A stretch of DNA of 62,718 nucleotides, from assembly GCF_000820225.1 (NCBI RefSeq), contig NZ_CDDK01000048.1, positions 1 to 62,718 of the forward strand, read 5' to 3'. The position numbers and the translations under genes were made by a program. The notes below the pieces were generated by a model that was not told where the DNA came from, searched no databases, and was given only the letters and a program-made list of their open reading frames with translations. Below, piece after piece: positions 10,419 to 19,797 of the stretch (position 1 is its first letter; the number at the start of each line of letters is the position of its first letter). The DNA comes from Aeromonas veronii bv. veronii (lineage in GTDB: Bacteria; Pseudomonadota; Gammaproteobacteria; Enterobacterales; Aeromonadaceae).

Positions 10419-12262
10419 GCCTCTTATATCTGACTTTTCTATTTCCGCTGCTGGGATGGCTGGTGCTGGCCTTCTCCCTCGGCCGGTTTGGCGAGCGTAC
10501 CTCGGCGCTGATCGGGGTGGGCTCCATTGGCCTGTCGGCCCTCACTACCCTGTGGGTGGGCATCGACTTTCTGGGCAACCCGCCCGAGGGGGGCGTCTAT
10601 ATCCAGCATCTGTGGCAATGGATGGCAGTGGGCAACTTTACCCCGAGCTTCTCGCTGGCACTGGATGGCCTGTCGCTGACCATGCTGGGGGTGGTGACCG
10701 GGGTGGGTTTCTTTATCCACCTGTTCGCCTCCTGGTATATGCGCGGGGAAGAGGGTTACTCCCGCTTCTTCACCTACACCAACCTCTTTATCGCCAGCAT
10801 GCTGTTTCTGGTACTGGCCGATGACCTGCTGTTTGTCTACCTCGGCTGGGAAGGGGTGGGGCTGTGCAGCTATCTGCTGATCGGCTTCTACTACAAGGAT
10901 CGCAAGAACGGAGCGGCCGCCCTCAAGGCATTTGTCGTGACCCGGGTGGGTGATGTCTTCCTCGCCATCGGCCTGTTTATCCTCTATCGGGAACTGGGCA
11001 CCCTCAATATCCACGAGCTGCTGGTTCGTGCCCCGACCCTGTTTGCCGAGGGCTCCCCTGCCCTGTCGCTGGCCTGCCTGATGCTCCTGGGTGGCGCGGT
11101 CGGTAAATCGGCACAGTTGCCGCTGCAAACCTGGCTGGCAGATGCGATGGCAGGCCCGACCCCGGTCTCCGCGTTGATCCACGCCGCCACCATGGTGACC
11201 GCTGGTGTCTACCTGATTGCCCGTACCCACGGCCTGTTCCTGCTGGCGCCAGAGATCCTCCATCTAGTCGGGCTGGTTGGCGCCATCACGCTAGTGCTGG
11301 CAGGCTTTGCCGCGCTGGTTCAGACCGATATCAAGCGGATCCTCGCCTACTCCACCATGAGCCAGATTGGCTACATGTTTCTGGCACTGGGTGTCGGCGC
11401 ATGGGAAGGGGCCATCTTCCACCTGATGACCCACGCCTTCTTCAAGGCGCTGCTGTTCCTCTCCGCCGGTGCCGTGATCAACGCCTGCCACCATGAGCAG
11501 AACATCTTCAAGATGGGTGGCCTGCGCAAGAGTTTGCCGCTGGTCTATGCCTGCTTCCTGGTGGGGGGCTCGGCGCTGGCGGCGTTGCCGCTGGTCACTT
11601 CCGGTTTCTACAGTAAGGACGCCATCCTGTGGCAAGTAGAAGCCTCTGGCCAAAGCGCGCTGCTGTGGGCCGGTCTGGTAGGGGCATTCCTCACCTCGCT
11701 CTACACCTTCCGGCTGATCTTTATCGCCTTCCATGGCCAAGAGCAGACCAAAGCCCATGCGGGCCACGGTCTGGCTCACCATCTGCCGCTGCTGGTGCTG
11801 CTGGTGCTTTCTACCGGCATCGGCGCGTTGATCGCCCCGCCACTGGCAGGTGTACTACCCGCAGGCCCGGGGGACCATATCGAAGAGGGTCGCCATGCAC
11901 TGGAGGTAGCCTCTGGCATCATCGCCATCGCTGGCATTGTGCTGGCTGCGTTTTTGTTCCTTGGTGAGCGCCGTCTGGCCACCTCCATTGCCAACAGCGC
12001 GCCGGGCCGCCTGCTCAGCACCCTCTGGTTCAACGCCTGGGGCTTTGACTGGCTCTATGACCAGCTGTGGGTCAAACCCTATCTGCTGGCCACCCGTCTG
12101 GTCGGGCTGGATCCGCTGGACTGGATGATGGGCCTGCCCGCCTGGCTTGCCCTGCGTGGCAACCAGCTGCTGGCCTGGACCGTGACCGGCAAGTTGCGCT
12201 GGTATGCCGCCTCCATGGGGATCGGCGCCGTGCTGGTGCTGGCGCTGTTGCTGCTGGGGTAA
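10415..12262 (+). CDS. nuoL: NADH-quinone oxidoreductase subunit L (antiporter-like)
   Basis: Distal proton-pumping subunit, homologous to Mrp antiporters. The 615-residue protein (E. coli 613) has many hydrophobic helices. The key pump residues are visible: the Glu in [19 protein letters not shown], the Lys in [16 protein letters not shown], and the region [12 protein letters not shown]. It ends with the long lateral helix and a last anchor helix. It overlaps nuoK by 4 nt and is followed by the 98-nt gap holding a hairpin and a small ORF. Confidence 0.96.
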   Translation: MSLLYLTFLFPLLGWLVLAFSLGRFGERTSALIGVGSIGLSALTTLWVGIDFLGNPPEGGVYIQHLWQWMAVGNFTPSFSLALDGLSLTMLGVVTGVGFFIHLFASWYMRGEEGYSRFFTYTNLFIASMLFLVLADDLLFVYLGWEGVGLCSYLLIGFYYKDRKNGAAALKAFVVTRVGDVFLAIGLFILYRELGTLNIHELLVRAPTLFAEGSPALSLACLMLLGGAVGKSAQLPLQTWLADAMAGPTPVSALIHAATMVTAGVYLIARTHGLFLLAPEILHLVGLVGAITLVLAGFAALVQTDIKRILAYSTMSQIGYMFLALGVGAWEGAIFHLMTHAFFKALLFLSAGAVINACHHEQNIFKMGGLRKSLPLVYACFLVGGSALAALPLVTSGFYSKDAILWQVEASGQSALLWAGLVGAFLTSLYTFRLIFIAFHGQEQTKAHAGHGLAHHLPLLVLLVLSTGIGALIAPPLAGVLPAGPGDHIEEGRHALEVASGIIAIAGIVLAAFLFLGERRLATSIANSAPGRLLSTLWFNAWGFDWLYDQLWVKPYLLATRLVGLDPLDWMMGLPAWLALRGNQLLAWTVTGKLRWYAASMGIGAVLVLALLLLG

Positions 12263-12266
12263 CGCG

Positions 12267-12356
12267 ATGAACAACCGGACAATCATACAGCCAGGCTGTT
12301 TGCTCTCCCTGATGGAACAGGGAGCGCAATCTCATATGAACTTGAACGAGAGCTGA
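12267..12356 (+). CDS. Possible 29-aa ORF filling the nuoL-nuoM gap
   Basis: An ATG 4 nt after the nuoL stop opens a 29-codon frame (begins MNNRTIIQPG) that ends 4 nt before the nuoM start. GGGG at 12256-12259 could act as a weak SD 7 nt upstream. The SD for nuoM (GAGAG, 12348-12352) lies inside its last codons. The frame spans the hairpin at 12300-12329, so ribosomes on it would melt that structure. Whether it is translated is unknown; the exact fit could be chance. I recognise no family. Confidence 0.35.
   Translation: MNNRTIIQPGCLLSLMEQGAQSHMNLNES
12300..12329 (+). other. Hairpin in the nuoL-nuoM intercistronic region
   Basis: TTGCTCTCCCTG (12300-12311) pairs with CAGGGAGCGCAA (12318-12329) across a 6-nt loop. 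The stem is 12 bp with one internal mismatch. No T run follows, so it is not a terminator. It may modulate nuoM expression or mRNA decay (inference). Confidence 0.65.
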
Positions 12357-12360
12357 TACC

Positions 12361-13905
12361 GTGACCTTACTCTGGATCTTGCTAATTCCTTTTATCGGCG
12401 GCTTGCTCTGCTGGCAGATGGAGCGTCTCGGCGGGCAGTTTGTCCGCTGGGTTGCCCTGCTCTCCATGAGCGCCAGCCTGCTGCTCTCCTGTGCCATCTG
12501 GCTAAGTGGTGATTTCTCCCTTGCCACGACCGGCCTCGACAGCGCGGGCGTCTCTGGTGCTGCCTCCGCTTGGGCCGCCGAGTGGCGCCTGCCGTGGATC
12601 CCCCGCTTCGGCATCTCTTTGCATCTGGCGGTGGATGGCCTGTCGCTCTTGATGGTGATCCTCACCTGCTTTATCGGGGTACTGGCCATTCTCTGTTCGT
12701 GGAAAGAGATCGTGCAGCGCATCGGCTTCTTCCACCTCAACCTGCTCTGGATCCTGGGCGGCGTGCTCGGGGTCTTTATGGCGCTGGACCTGTTCCTCTT
12801 CTTCTTCTTCTGGGAGATGATGCTGGTCCCCATGTACTTCCTGATTGCGCTCTGGGGCCACTCGGTCACTGACGGCAAATCACGGATCAACGCCGCGACC
12901 AAGTTCTTCATCTACACCCAGGTGAGCGGCCTTATCATGCTGGTGGCCATCATCGGGCTGGTGCTGACCCACCAGCATGCCACCGGTGTCTTCACCTTCA
13001 ACTATCTGGATCTGCTCAATACCCCGATGAGCAAGGGCGTTCAGTGGCTGCTGATGCTGGGCTTCTTTATCGCCTTCGCGGTCAAGATGCCGCTGGTACC
13101 GCTGCACGGCTGGCTGCCGGATGCCCACAGTCAGGCACCGACCGCAGGCTCAGTGGATCTCGCCGGTATTTTGCTCAAAACCGCCGCCTACGGTCTGCTG
13201 CGCTTTGCCTTGCCGCTCTTCCCCGAAGCCTCAGCCGAATTTGCTCCCTACGCCATGGTGCTTGGCCTGATCGGGATCGTCTACGGTGCCCTCGTGGCCT
13301 TTGCCCAGACCGACATCAAACGGCTGGTAGCCTACACCAGCATCTCCCACATGGGCTTTGTGATGATCGCCATCTACTCGGGTAGCGAGCTGGCCCTGCA
13401 GGGCGCCGTGGTGCAGATGATCGCCCACGGTCTCTCCGCAGCCGGCCTCTTTATCCTCTGCGGTCAGCTCTACGAGCGGTTGCACACCCGGGATCTGCGC
13501 CAGATGGGCGGCCTGTGGGGACGCCTGCGCTATCTGCCCGGTGTGATGCTCTTCTTCTCGGTGGCGTCACTCGGCATGCCGGGCACCGGCAACTTTGTCG
13601 GCGAGTTCCTGATCCTGGTCGGCAGCTTCCAGGTTGCCCCTGTCATCACGGCAGTCGCCACCTTCGGTCTGGTGCTGGCCTCGGTCTACTCTCTCATCAT
13701 GTTGCAGCGCGCCTGCTTTGGCCCCGCCAAGGATGAGAGCATGCTCAAGGGACTGGATCGCCGCGAGCTGACCATGATGATGGTGATCGCGGGCCTGCTG
13801 GTTCTGCTTGGCCTCTATCCCCAACCCGTGATTGACACCGCCAGCAGCAGCCTTATCAACGTGCTGCACTGGTATCTGCTGCCGACTGCTGGAGCCCTGC
13901 AATGA
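12361..13905 (+). CDS. nuoM: NADH-quinone oxidoreductase subunit M (antiporter-like)
   Basis: Second Mrp-type proton-pumping subunit: 514 residues (E. coli 509). The pump residues are visible: the Glu in [20 protein letters not shown], the Lys in [17 protein letters not shown], and a distal Lys in [17 protein letters not shown]. It starts with GTG at 12361, preceded by the modest SD GAGAG, unlike the ATG starts of its neighbours. It overlaps nuoN by 4 nt. Confidence 0.95.
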   Translation: MTLLWILLIPFIGGLLCWQMERLGGQFVRWVALLSMSASLLLSCAIWLSGDFSLATTGLDSAGVSGAASAWAAEWRLPWIPRFGISLHLAVDGLSLLMVILTCFIGVLAILCSWKEIVQRIGFFHLNLLWILGGVLGVFMALDLFLFFFFWEMMLVPMYFLIALWGHSVTDGKSRINAATKFFIYTQVSGLIMLVAIIGLVLTHQHATGVFTFNYLDLLNTPMSKGVQWLLMLGFFIAFAVKMPLVPLHGWLPDAHSQAPTAGSVDLAGILLKTAAYGLLRFALPLFPEASAEFAPYAMVLGLIGIVYGALVAFAQTDIKRLVAYTSISHMGFVMIAIYSGSELALQGAVVQMIAHGLSAAGLFILCGQLYERLHTRDLRQMGGLWGRLRYLPGVMLFFSVASLGMPGTGNFVGEFLILVGSFQVAPVITAVATFGLVLASVYSLIMLQRACFGPAKDESMLKGLDRRELTMMMVIAGLLVLLGLYPQPVIDTASSSLINVLHWYLLPTAGALQ

Positions 13906-15365
13906 CTTTCTCCGCTTCCCAACTGCTGGCACTGCTTCCCCTGCTGTTGACCACCGGGGCCATGGCAGCCCTGATGCTGGCCATCGCCTGGCGCCGCTGT
14001 GTCACCACCGCCTTTACCGTGACCATTGTTGGCCTCAACCTTGCTCTGTTCTCGCTGCCCATCGTGATGGCGCAAGGGGATCAGGGGGTCACCCCGCTGC
14101 TGCAAGTTGACAGTTACGCCGTCTTCTACATGGGACTGGTGCTCATCGGCGCCCTGGCCACCTGCACCTTCGGTCAATCGTGGCTGAAAGCCTACCCGGA
14201 CAACCGGGAGGAGTTCTTCCTGCTGCTGCTGATCGCCACCGCTGGTGGTCTGGTGCTGGCCTGCTCTCGTCACCTCGCCTCTCTCTTTATCGGGATCGAG
14301 ATGCTGACCCTGCCGATGTTCGGTCTGGTGGGTTACGCCTACCGCGAGCGCCACTCGCTAGAAGCGGCAGTGAAGTACATGGTGCTCTCTGCCGCCGCTA
14401 CCGCCTTCCTGTTGTTTGGCATGGCGCTGCTCTATGCGCAGGCAGGCAGCCTGAGCTTTGCAGCCCTGGGGCAGACCCTGGCCGAGAGCCCGGCTCACCA
14501 TCCGCTGCTGATGGGCGGTTTGGGGTTAATGCTGGTCGGCTTTGCCTTTAAACTCTCCCTGGCCCCCTTCCACCTCTGGACCCCGGATGTCTACGAAGGT
14601 GCCCCGGCACCGGTCGCCACCTTCCTCGCCACCGTCAGCAAGGTGGCGGTCTTTGCCGTGCTGCTGCGCTTCTATCTGGCGGTACCGGCGGCGAGCGATC
14701 CCATGATCCACTGGCTGCTGGCAGCCATGGCGGTCATCTCCATCCTGGTCGGCAACCTGCTGGCCCTGGTGCAGACCAACGTCAAACGGATGCTGGGTTA
14801 CTCCTCCATCTCCCACTTCGGTTACCTGCTGGCGGTGATCGTGGCGAGCCGATTCGGCCAGATGCCGGTGGAAGCAGCCGGGGTCTACCTGCTGATGTAT
14901 CTGTTCACCAGCCTGGGAGCCTTTGGGGTGGTGAGCATGATGTCGAGCCCCTATCGCGGCAAGGATGCCGACTCCCTGCACAGCTATCGCGGTCTGTTCT
15001 GGAAGCGCCCCTATCTGACTGCCGTACTGACGGTGATGATGTTGTCACTCGCGGGCATCCCGATGACCCTCGGCTTTATCGGCAAGTTCTACCTCATCGG
15101 CGTCACCGTCGAGGCGCAGCTCTGGTGGCTCTCCGGTGCCATCGTGCTCGGCAGCGCACTAGGTCTCTACTACTACCTCAAGGTGATGGTGACCCTCTAT
15201 CTGCGCGAACCGGGTATGCAGCAGCGGGATGCCAGCGCCGACTGGGCACTCTCCTCCGGTGGAGTGGTAGTGCTGCTCTCTGCAGCGCTGGTGGTGTTGC
15301 TGGGGCTCTATCCCCAGCCAGTCATCAGCCTGGTACAAGGGTTCCAGCACGTGGTATTGCAGTAA
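13902..15365 (+). CDS. nuoN: NADH-quinone oxidoreductase subunit N (antiporter-like)
   Basis: Third antiporter-like membrane subunit: 487 residues (E. coli 485). Conserved segments include the Glu in [16 protein letters not shown], the Lys-containing [20 protein letters not shown] and [19 protein letters not shown]. It overlaps nuoM as ATGA and is the last gene of the operon; a strong terminator begins 31 nt after its stop. Confidence 0.96.
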   Translation: MTFSASQLLALLPLLLTTGAMAALMLAIAWRRCVTTAFTVTIVGLNLALFSLPIVMAQGDQGVTPLLQVDSYAVFYMGLVLIGALATCTFGQSWLKAYPDNREEFFLLLLIATAGGLVLACSRHLASLFIGIEMLTLPMFGLVGYAYRERHSLEAAVKYMVLSAAATAFLLFGMALLYAQAGSLSFAALGQTLAESPAHHPLLMGGLGLMLVGFAFKLSLAPFHLWTPDVYEGAPAPVATFLATVSKVAVFAVLLRFYLAVPAASDPMIHWLLAAMAVISILVGNLLALVQTNVKRMLGYSSISHFGYLLAVIVASRFGQMPVEAAGVYLLMYLFTSLGAFGVVSMMSSPYRGKDADSLHSYRGLFWKRPYLTAVLTVMMLSLAGIPMTLGFIGKFYLIGVTVEAQLWWLSGAIVLGSALGLYYYLKVMVTLYLREPGMQQRDASADWALSSGGVVVLLSAALVVLLGLYPQPVISLVQGFQHVVLQ

Positions 15366-15395
15366 CCTTTACCGTCACTACCCCTCATTACCCGC

Positions 15396-15423
15396 AAAAC
15401 CGGCAGCCTTGGCTGCCGGTTTT
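15396..15423 (+). terminator. Rho-independent terminator of the nuo operon
   Basis: AAAACCGGCAGCC (15396-15408) pairs perfectly with GGCTGCCGGTTTT (15411-15423), a 13-bp stem ending in a T run. Position and form fit the end of the nuo transcript. Confidence 0.9.
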
Positions 15424-15597
15424 CTATTTGCGGACCGACAGCATCGCGCACTCCGCGAGCCAGCAAATGACAGATCAATCAGCTAGGGTGATGCCCATCA
15501 TGGTTTTTGCCATACAACCAGAACCGGGCGAGATCCTCATACCCTCTTGAATTCCTTATTGATATATTGGTTATATTCTGGAATGGAGTTCAGATTG

Positions 15598-16734
15598 ATG
15601 AAGCAACACTACGTTTGCCAATTTAACCCGACAGAACTGGCCGCCACGCTGGCACCCTTGCAAGGAGGCAAGCTGACCATACTGCTGGCCGAACAGGATT
15701 GCGCGCAGGTTCCCCTGTTGCAGCAGTTGTGCCGCGACTTCAACATCGCCCTGGATGGCGCCATTTTCCCCCAGCTGATCGGTGCGCAAGGATTGTTGCT
15801 GCAAGGGGCCTGGCTACTGCCCAGAGCCAACCCCTATCACGCCACACTGCTGCCACTGACACCGCAAGCCAGCGCAGCATCCCTTGCCCAACTGATTGCG
15901 GAACAGGTGGAGAACATGCTGGCCACCTGGCCAACCCCTTCGCCGCCACCAACCCTGTTTCTGACCTTCGACAACCTCATTCCCAATATCGCCTCCATTC
16001 TGGATGCGCTTTATCTGCAACTGGCCAATCGCGTCAACTATGCCGGCGCCAACGCAGGCAGCGGCAGCTTCACCCCCCTTGCCTGCCTGTTCGACAATCA
16101 ACGGCAACTTGCCTACGGGGTCACCTGCACGCTGCTGCCCAGCAACAGCTTTCCCTTTCTGGAACATGGTTATCAACTCTCGGCCCAACCAATGCTGGCC
16201 ACCAGCAGTGCAGCGAACAAGATTGCATACATCGATTGGCAACCGGCCTTTCAAAAATATCAGGGGCTGATCAGCCAGCAATTCCAGCACACTATGGTGC
16301 GCGAGGAGCTCTACCGTTTCGTGGTGCACATGCCACTGGGCCTGTTGCGGGCCAACGGGGATGTGATTGTCAGGATCCCCGTCGAGGCAAACGATGACGG
16401 CGCCCTGCTCTGCGCCGGCGAGGTCGCAGAGCACAGCATCCTCACTCTGCTGAAGGCGCCGGAGAGTGCCACCGAACATGCCTGCTCACTGGCCAGGCGC
16501 CTCAACCAGCAACAAACCCTCACCCGGGCACACTTGTTGGCGGTCTACTACTGCGCGGGACGCCAACTGCACTTCGACCAGCAGACGGTGACCGAGCTGC
16601 GCACCCTGCTGACCCACTCGGGGGCCGGCGATCTGGCAGGAGCCCTCTCCCTTGGCGAAATTGGCAGCGTGCGACATGGGGATTACCCCCAATTTCATAA
16701 CGGCGCCATTCTCTGTAACGGGGCAGTGATATGA
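15598..16734 (+). CDS. FIST domain-containing sensor protein
   Basis: Cytoplasmic-looking protein of 378 residues. It resembles the FIST family (FIST_N then FIST_C), proposed to sense small ligands such as amino acids and usually encoded with signalling output domains. Visible hallmarks are the mid-protein YAGANAGSGSF...LACLFDNQRQLAYGV stretch, a conserved IDWQPAFQKYQGLI segment, and C-terminal VVHMPLGLLRANGDVIVRIPV. There are no membrane helices. I chose the ATG at 15598 because GGAG lies 9 nt upstream; frames opening further 5' have no SD. It overlaps the following HD-GYP gene as ATGA, so it probably regulates that partner. The family call is by eye. Confidence 0.72.
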   Translation: MKQHYVCQFNPTELAATLAPLQGGKLTILLAEQDCAQVPLLQQLCRDFNIALDGAIFPQLIGAQGLLLQGAWLLPRANPYHATLLPLTPQASAASLAQLIAEQVENMLATWPTPSPPPTLFLTFDNLIPNIASILDALYLQLANRVNYAGANAGSGSFTPLACLFDNQRQLAYGVTCTLLPSNSFPFLEHGYQLSAQPMLATSSAANKIAYIDWQPAFQKYQGLISQQFQHTMVREELYRFVVHMPLGLLRANGDVIVRIPVEANDDGALLCAGEVAEHSILTLLKAPESATEHACSLARRLNQQQTLTRAHLLAVYYCAGRQLHFDQQTVTELRTLLTHSGAGDLAGALSLGEIGSVRHGDYPQFHNGAILCNGAVI

Positions 16735-18188
16735 ACAACGACCACGCCATGGCCATCGTCTGCGATCTGGCGCTCTGCATCGGGCGTGAAGTCACGCTGG
16801 ATGCGCTGCTCACAAAGGTACTGCAACGTTTTATGCATCACTGCGCCACGCCGGTTGGCGCGGTATTGCAGCAACAACGGGAGGGATACAAACTGCTCAA
16901 GGTGATCGGCGACGAGCAGCTGCGCCAGCACACCGGTACCACCCTGCCCCTGCCTGGGTGGGTCAGCGAGGAGGAACACTGCCTGCTGCAACAGACGCTC
17001 CCCCTGCCGGGCAGCCGCCCCTACCAGTTTGCCTATCGGCTCAAGGTTGAAGGGGGGTATCTCATCTTGCTGCTCGCCCCCCAGCCACATCAGCAGATCG
17101 TACCCGTCTGCCATCTGTTCAGCCCGGTGCTCGGCAACCTGGCCCGCGCCATTTCCCTCTGCAAAGACAGCGAGCTGCTCGCCCTGCGTCAGCAGGCCGA
17201 ACTGAAGGATCTGAAACACTTCAACGAATCCCTGCTCAAGGCCATCCCGATCCCGGTGTTCTACAAAGATATCGAAGGGCGATTTCTGGGCTGCAACCAG
17301 GCCTTCAATCAGGTGATCGGCCTCGGCAAGGAGGCGCTGCTGGGTCGACGGGTCGAGGAGCTGCTGCCAGTCGGGCTTGCCGAGGCCTACAGCATGCGGG
17401 AAGCCGAATTGCTGCGAAGTCGCCAGCCCCAGTGCATCGAACAGCAGTTGCATGACCGCAATGGCATGCGCTATCAGGTCATCTGTTTCAAGGATCTCTT
17501 CTATGACCATCAGGGGATGGTTGCCGGCATCATCGGCACCCTGGTCGACATCACCCGCCTCAAGGAGAGCGAGCGCCACCAGCGTGACCTGCTGTTCCAG
17601 ACCATCAGTGCCCTCGCCAGCGCCATCAGCCACAAGGATCGCAACAGTGCGGGCCATGAGCTGAGGGTGCGCGATTTGGCACTGGCCATCGGGCAGGCCA
17701 TGCAACTGCGGCAAGAGCGGCTGGATGCGCTGGGACTGGCGGCCATGGTGCACAATATCGGCCTGCTGCAGATCCCCACCGAGATCATCACCCGCCCACG
17801 TGAATTACGGCCGGTGGAGTTCGAACTGATCAAGCAGCACCCCCAGGCCGGCCACGATATTCTCAAACAGATCGACTTCCCCTGGCCCATCGCCACCATA
17901 GTGCTGCAGCACCACGAAAACCTCGATGGCAGCGGCTATCCGCAGGGGCTGGCGGGCAACACCATTTCCCTGGAGGCGCGCATTATCCGGGTGGCCGACT
18001 CGCTGATCGCCATGACCTCCCATCGCCCGTTCCGCCGGGCCATGCCCCTGAGTGACGCCTTTGCCGAACTGACCCGCTATGCCGGGATCCATTACGATGA
18101 AAAAGTGGTCAACAGCTGTATCGTGCTCTGGCAGACCGGCTACCACTTCGGCCCTCCCATCAGTCAACTTGCAGACAAGGCGGGATAA
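16731..18188 (+). CDS. GAF/PAS-HD-GYP protein with degenerate HD motif
   Basis: 485-residue signalling protein: an N-terminal GAF-like sensor (about 5-150), a PAS domain (about 160-285, FNESLLKAIPIPVFYKDIEGRFLGCNQAF) and an HD-GYP domain (about 288-470). HD-GYP proteins normally hydrolyse cyclic-di-GMP with a di- or tri-iron centre. The first helix keeps DRNSAGHELRV, and HHENLDGSGYP (GYP at 402-404) is intact. The core HDIGK reads HNIGL: His341 is kept, Asp342 is replaced by Asn and the following Lys by Leu. This should weaken or abolish metal binding, so it may bind the messenger without cleaving it, or regulate its neighbour. It overlaps the FIST gene; the intact paralogue follows 1 nt later. 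Confidence 0.88.
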   Translation: MNNDHAMAIVCDLALCIGREVTLDALLTKVLQRFMHHCATPVGAVLQQQREGYKLLKVIGDEQLRQHTGTTLPLPGWVSEEEHCLLQQTLPLPGSRPYQFAYRLKVEGGYLILLLAPQPHQQIVPVCHLFSPVLGNLARAISLCKDSELLALRQQAELKDLKHFNESLLKAIPIPVFYKDIEGRFLGCNQAFNQVIGLGKEALLGRRVEELLPVGLAEAYSMREAELLRSRQPQCIEQQLHDRNGMRYQVICFKDLFYDHQGMVAGIIGTLVDITRLKESERHQRDLLFQTISALASAISHKDRNSAGHELRVRDLALAIGQAMQLRQERLDALGLAAMVHNIGLLQIPTEIITRPRELRPVEFELIKQHPQAGHDILKQIDFPWPIATIVLQHHENLDGSGYPQGLAGNTISLEARIIRVADSLIAMTSHRPFRRAMPLSDAFAELTRYAGIHYDEKVVNSCIVLWQTGYHFGPPISQLADKAG

Positions 18189-18189
18189 G

Positions 18190-19734
18190 ATGTCCGAACT
18201 CCTCACCTCCTGTGCACTCCCCCACCCACTGACCGATGCGCTCCCCTCCTCGGCGCTGTTGCTGACCCAGGTGATGGATCAGCTTCCCTATCGGGTGCTG
18301 CTCAAAGACACCCGATTCAGCTACATCGCGGGCAACCGCCTGCTGGCGGCGGATCTCGCCCTCTCACCAGAGGCACTGGTGGGCAAGAATGACTGCGACT
18401 TCTTTCCCCCCGAACTGGTACAACGCTATCGGGAGGATGACGCCCGAGTCATGCGCGAGGGGATACACCAGCACATCGAAGAGCCCTATCTGAAGGGGGG
18501 AGAAGCCCGCTGGCTCAGCACCACCAAGTTTCCCCTGCGTGATGAGGCGGGGGTCATCGTGGGGGTCGGCGTCTTCTTCGAAGACATTACCGAGCTGAAG
18601 TGGCAGCAGGAGAAACTGCAACAGTACAGCTGGACCCAGCAGGCGATCAGCCGCGCCCACCACGCCCTACTCAAACCGGGCGATGAGCCGCAACTGCTGC
18701 AGGATATCTGCGATGCCATCGCCGTCGATGACCGTTTTCCGCTGGTAGCAGTGCTGCAAGGCCAGCCCGAACTCGCCCAACCGCCGAGGATCGTGGCGCA
18801 GGCAGGCAGTGCCGATGCCTCGGAACAAACGCTATGGTTGAACGATGAGGCCCTCACCCAGGCCATCCTCCACCAGCGGCGCCTCAATCAGGTGATCTTC
18901 CACGAGCGGCCCCATACCGGCCGCCACCCGTTGCGTTCCCGCCTGCTGATCCCCTTGCCACTGCAAGAGGATCTGGCCGGTGCGCTGATCATTCACAGCG
19001 ACCAGCCACGGTTGTTCAGCCAGGAGGAGGAGCAACTCTTCATCCAGCTGACCGACTACCTCACCTATGGCCTGCAGGCGCGCCATACCCAGCAAGCTTA
19101 TCTGCGCTCGCAACAGGAGAAGATCTTCCATGCCCGCCAGCTGGAGCTGGCACTGGAAGATGCGCTGGGTGCCATCGCCGCCGTGCTGGAGCAGCGCGAT
19201 CCCTATACCGCTGGCCATCAGAAACATGTGGCCAAGCTGGCCCAAGCCATCGGCCGGGAGCTCAGGCTGGAAGAGAAGCGGCTGCGGGGGATCTATCTGG
19301 GCGCCATGGTGCACGATATCGGCAAGATCCAGGTACCGGCCGAAATTCTCACCAAACCGGAGCGCCTCACGCCGCTGGAGTTCGAGCTGGTCAAGGAACA
19401 CCCCGCCATCGGCTATCTGGTGCTCAAGGATATCGACTTCCCCTGGCCCATCGCCCGGATGATCCACCAGCACCACGAGTATCTCGATGGCTCCGGCTAT
19501 CCGCAGGGGCTCAAGGGGGATGAGATCCTGCTGGAGGCCCGCATCCTCACCGTCGCCGATATCGTCGAATCCATGTCCTCGGATCGCCCCTATCGCGCCG
19601 CCCTCGGCATTCCCCAGGCCCGTGAGCAGATCATCCAGATGCGCGGCCATCAGCTCGATGCGGATGTGGTGGATGCCTGCCTGCGGATCCTCGACCGGGG
19701 AGACTTTATCCCCCAACCGCTCGGCAAGCCGTAA
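18190..19734 (+). CDS. PAS-GAF-HD-GYP cyclic-di-GMP phosphodiesterase
   Basis: 514-residue protein: PAS domain (about 25-140, DQLPYRVLLKDTRFSYIAGNRLL), a GAF-like domain (about 155-300) and HD-GYP (about 315-500). All catalytic hallmarks are present: DPYTAGHQKHV, His375-Asp376 in MVHDIGKIQVP, HHEYLDGSGYP (GYP at 436-438), and TVADIVESMSSDRPYR. Predicted to degrade cyclic-di-GMP in the cytoplasm, favouring motility over attachment. The ATG at 18190 follows the previous stop by one base; upstream in-frame starts lie inside that gene. Close similarity to the preceding HD-GYP domain suggests tandem duplication followed by decay of one copy. Confidence 0.9.
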   Translation: MSELLTSCALPHPLTDALPSSALLLTQVMDQLPYRVLLKDTRFSYIAGNRLLAADLALSPEALVGKNDCDFFPPELVQRYREDDARVMREGIHQHIEEPYLKGGEARWLSTTKFPLRDEAGVIVGVGVFFEDITELKWQQEKLQQYSWTQQAISRAHHALLKPGDEPQLLQDICDAIAVDDRFPLVAVLQGQPELAQPPRIVAQAGSADASEQTLWLNDEALTQAILHQRRLNQVIFHERPHTGRHPLRSRLLIPLPLQEDLAGALIIHSDQPRLFSQEEEQLFIQLTDYLTYGLQARHTQQAYLRSQQEKIFHARQLELALEDALGAIAAVLEQRDPYTAGHQKHVAKLAQAIGRELRLEEKRLRGIYLGAMVHDIGKIQVPAEILTKPERLTPLEFELVKEHPAIGYLVLKDIDFPWPIARMIHQHHEYLDGSGYPQGLKGDEILLEARILTVADIVESMSSDRPYRAALGIPQAREQIIQMRGHQLDADVVDACLRILDRGDFIPQPLGKP

Positions 19735-19747
19735 CGACACGGATAAA

Positions 19748-19769
19748 AAACCGGCCAATTGGCCGGTTT
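19748..19769 (-). terminator. Bidirectional terminator between the HD-GYP operon and purL
   Basis: AAACCGGCC (19748-19756) pairs with GGCCGGTTT (19761-19769) across AATT. On the minus strand the stem runs into TTTTTT, a good purL terminator. On the plus strand it is followed by a looser T-rich stretch and can also end the HD-GYP transcript. Confidence 0.85.
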
Positions 19770-19797
19770 CTGTTTTTATGCGCTGGCGCTCTCTCTA

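Noticed and set aside
15547..15597. Upstream extension of the FIST gene start
   Set aside because: The 17 extra residues have no SD and hydrophobic, non-conserved sequence; GGAG with 9-nt spacing supports the ATG at 15598.
15424..15597. TTGAAT/TTATAT as a promoter for the FIST operon
   Set aside because: The implied start point would fall on the SD itself, leaving no leader; spacing is also 18 bp. The true promoter is probably further upstream and not identifiable by eye.
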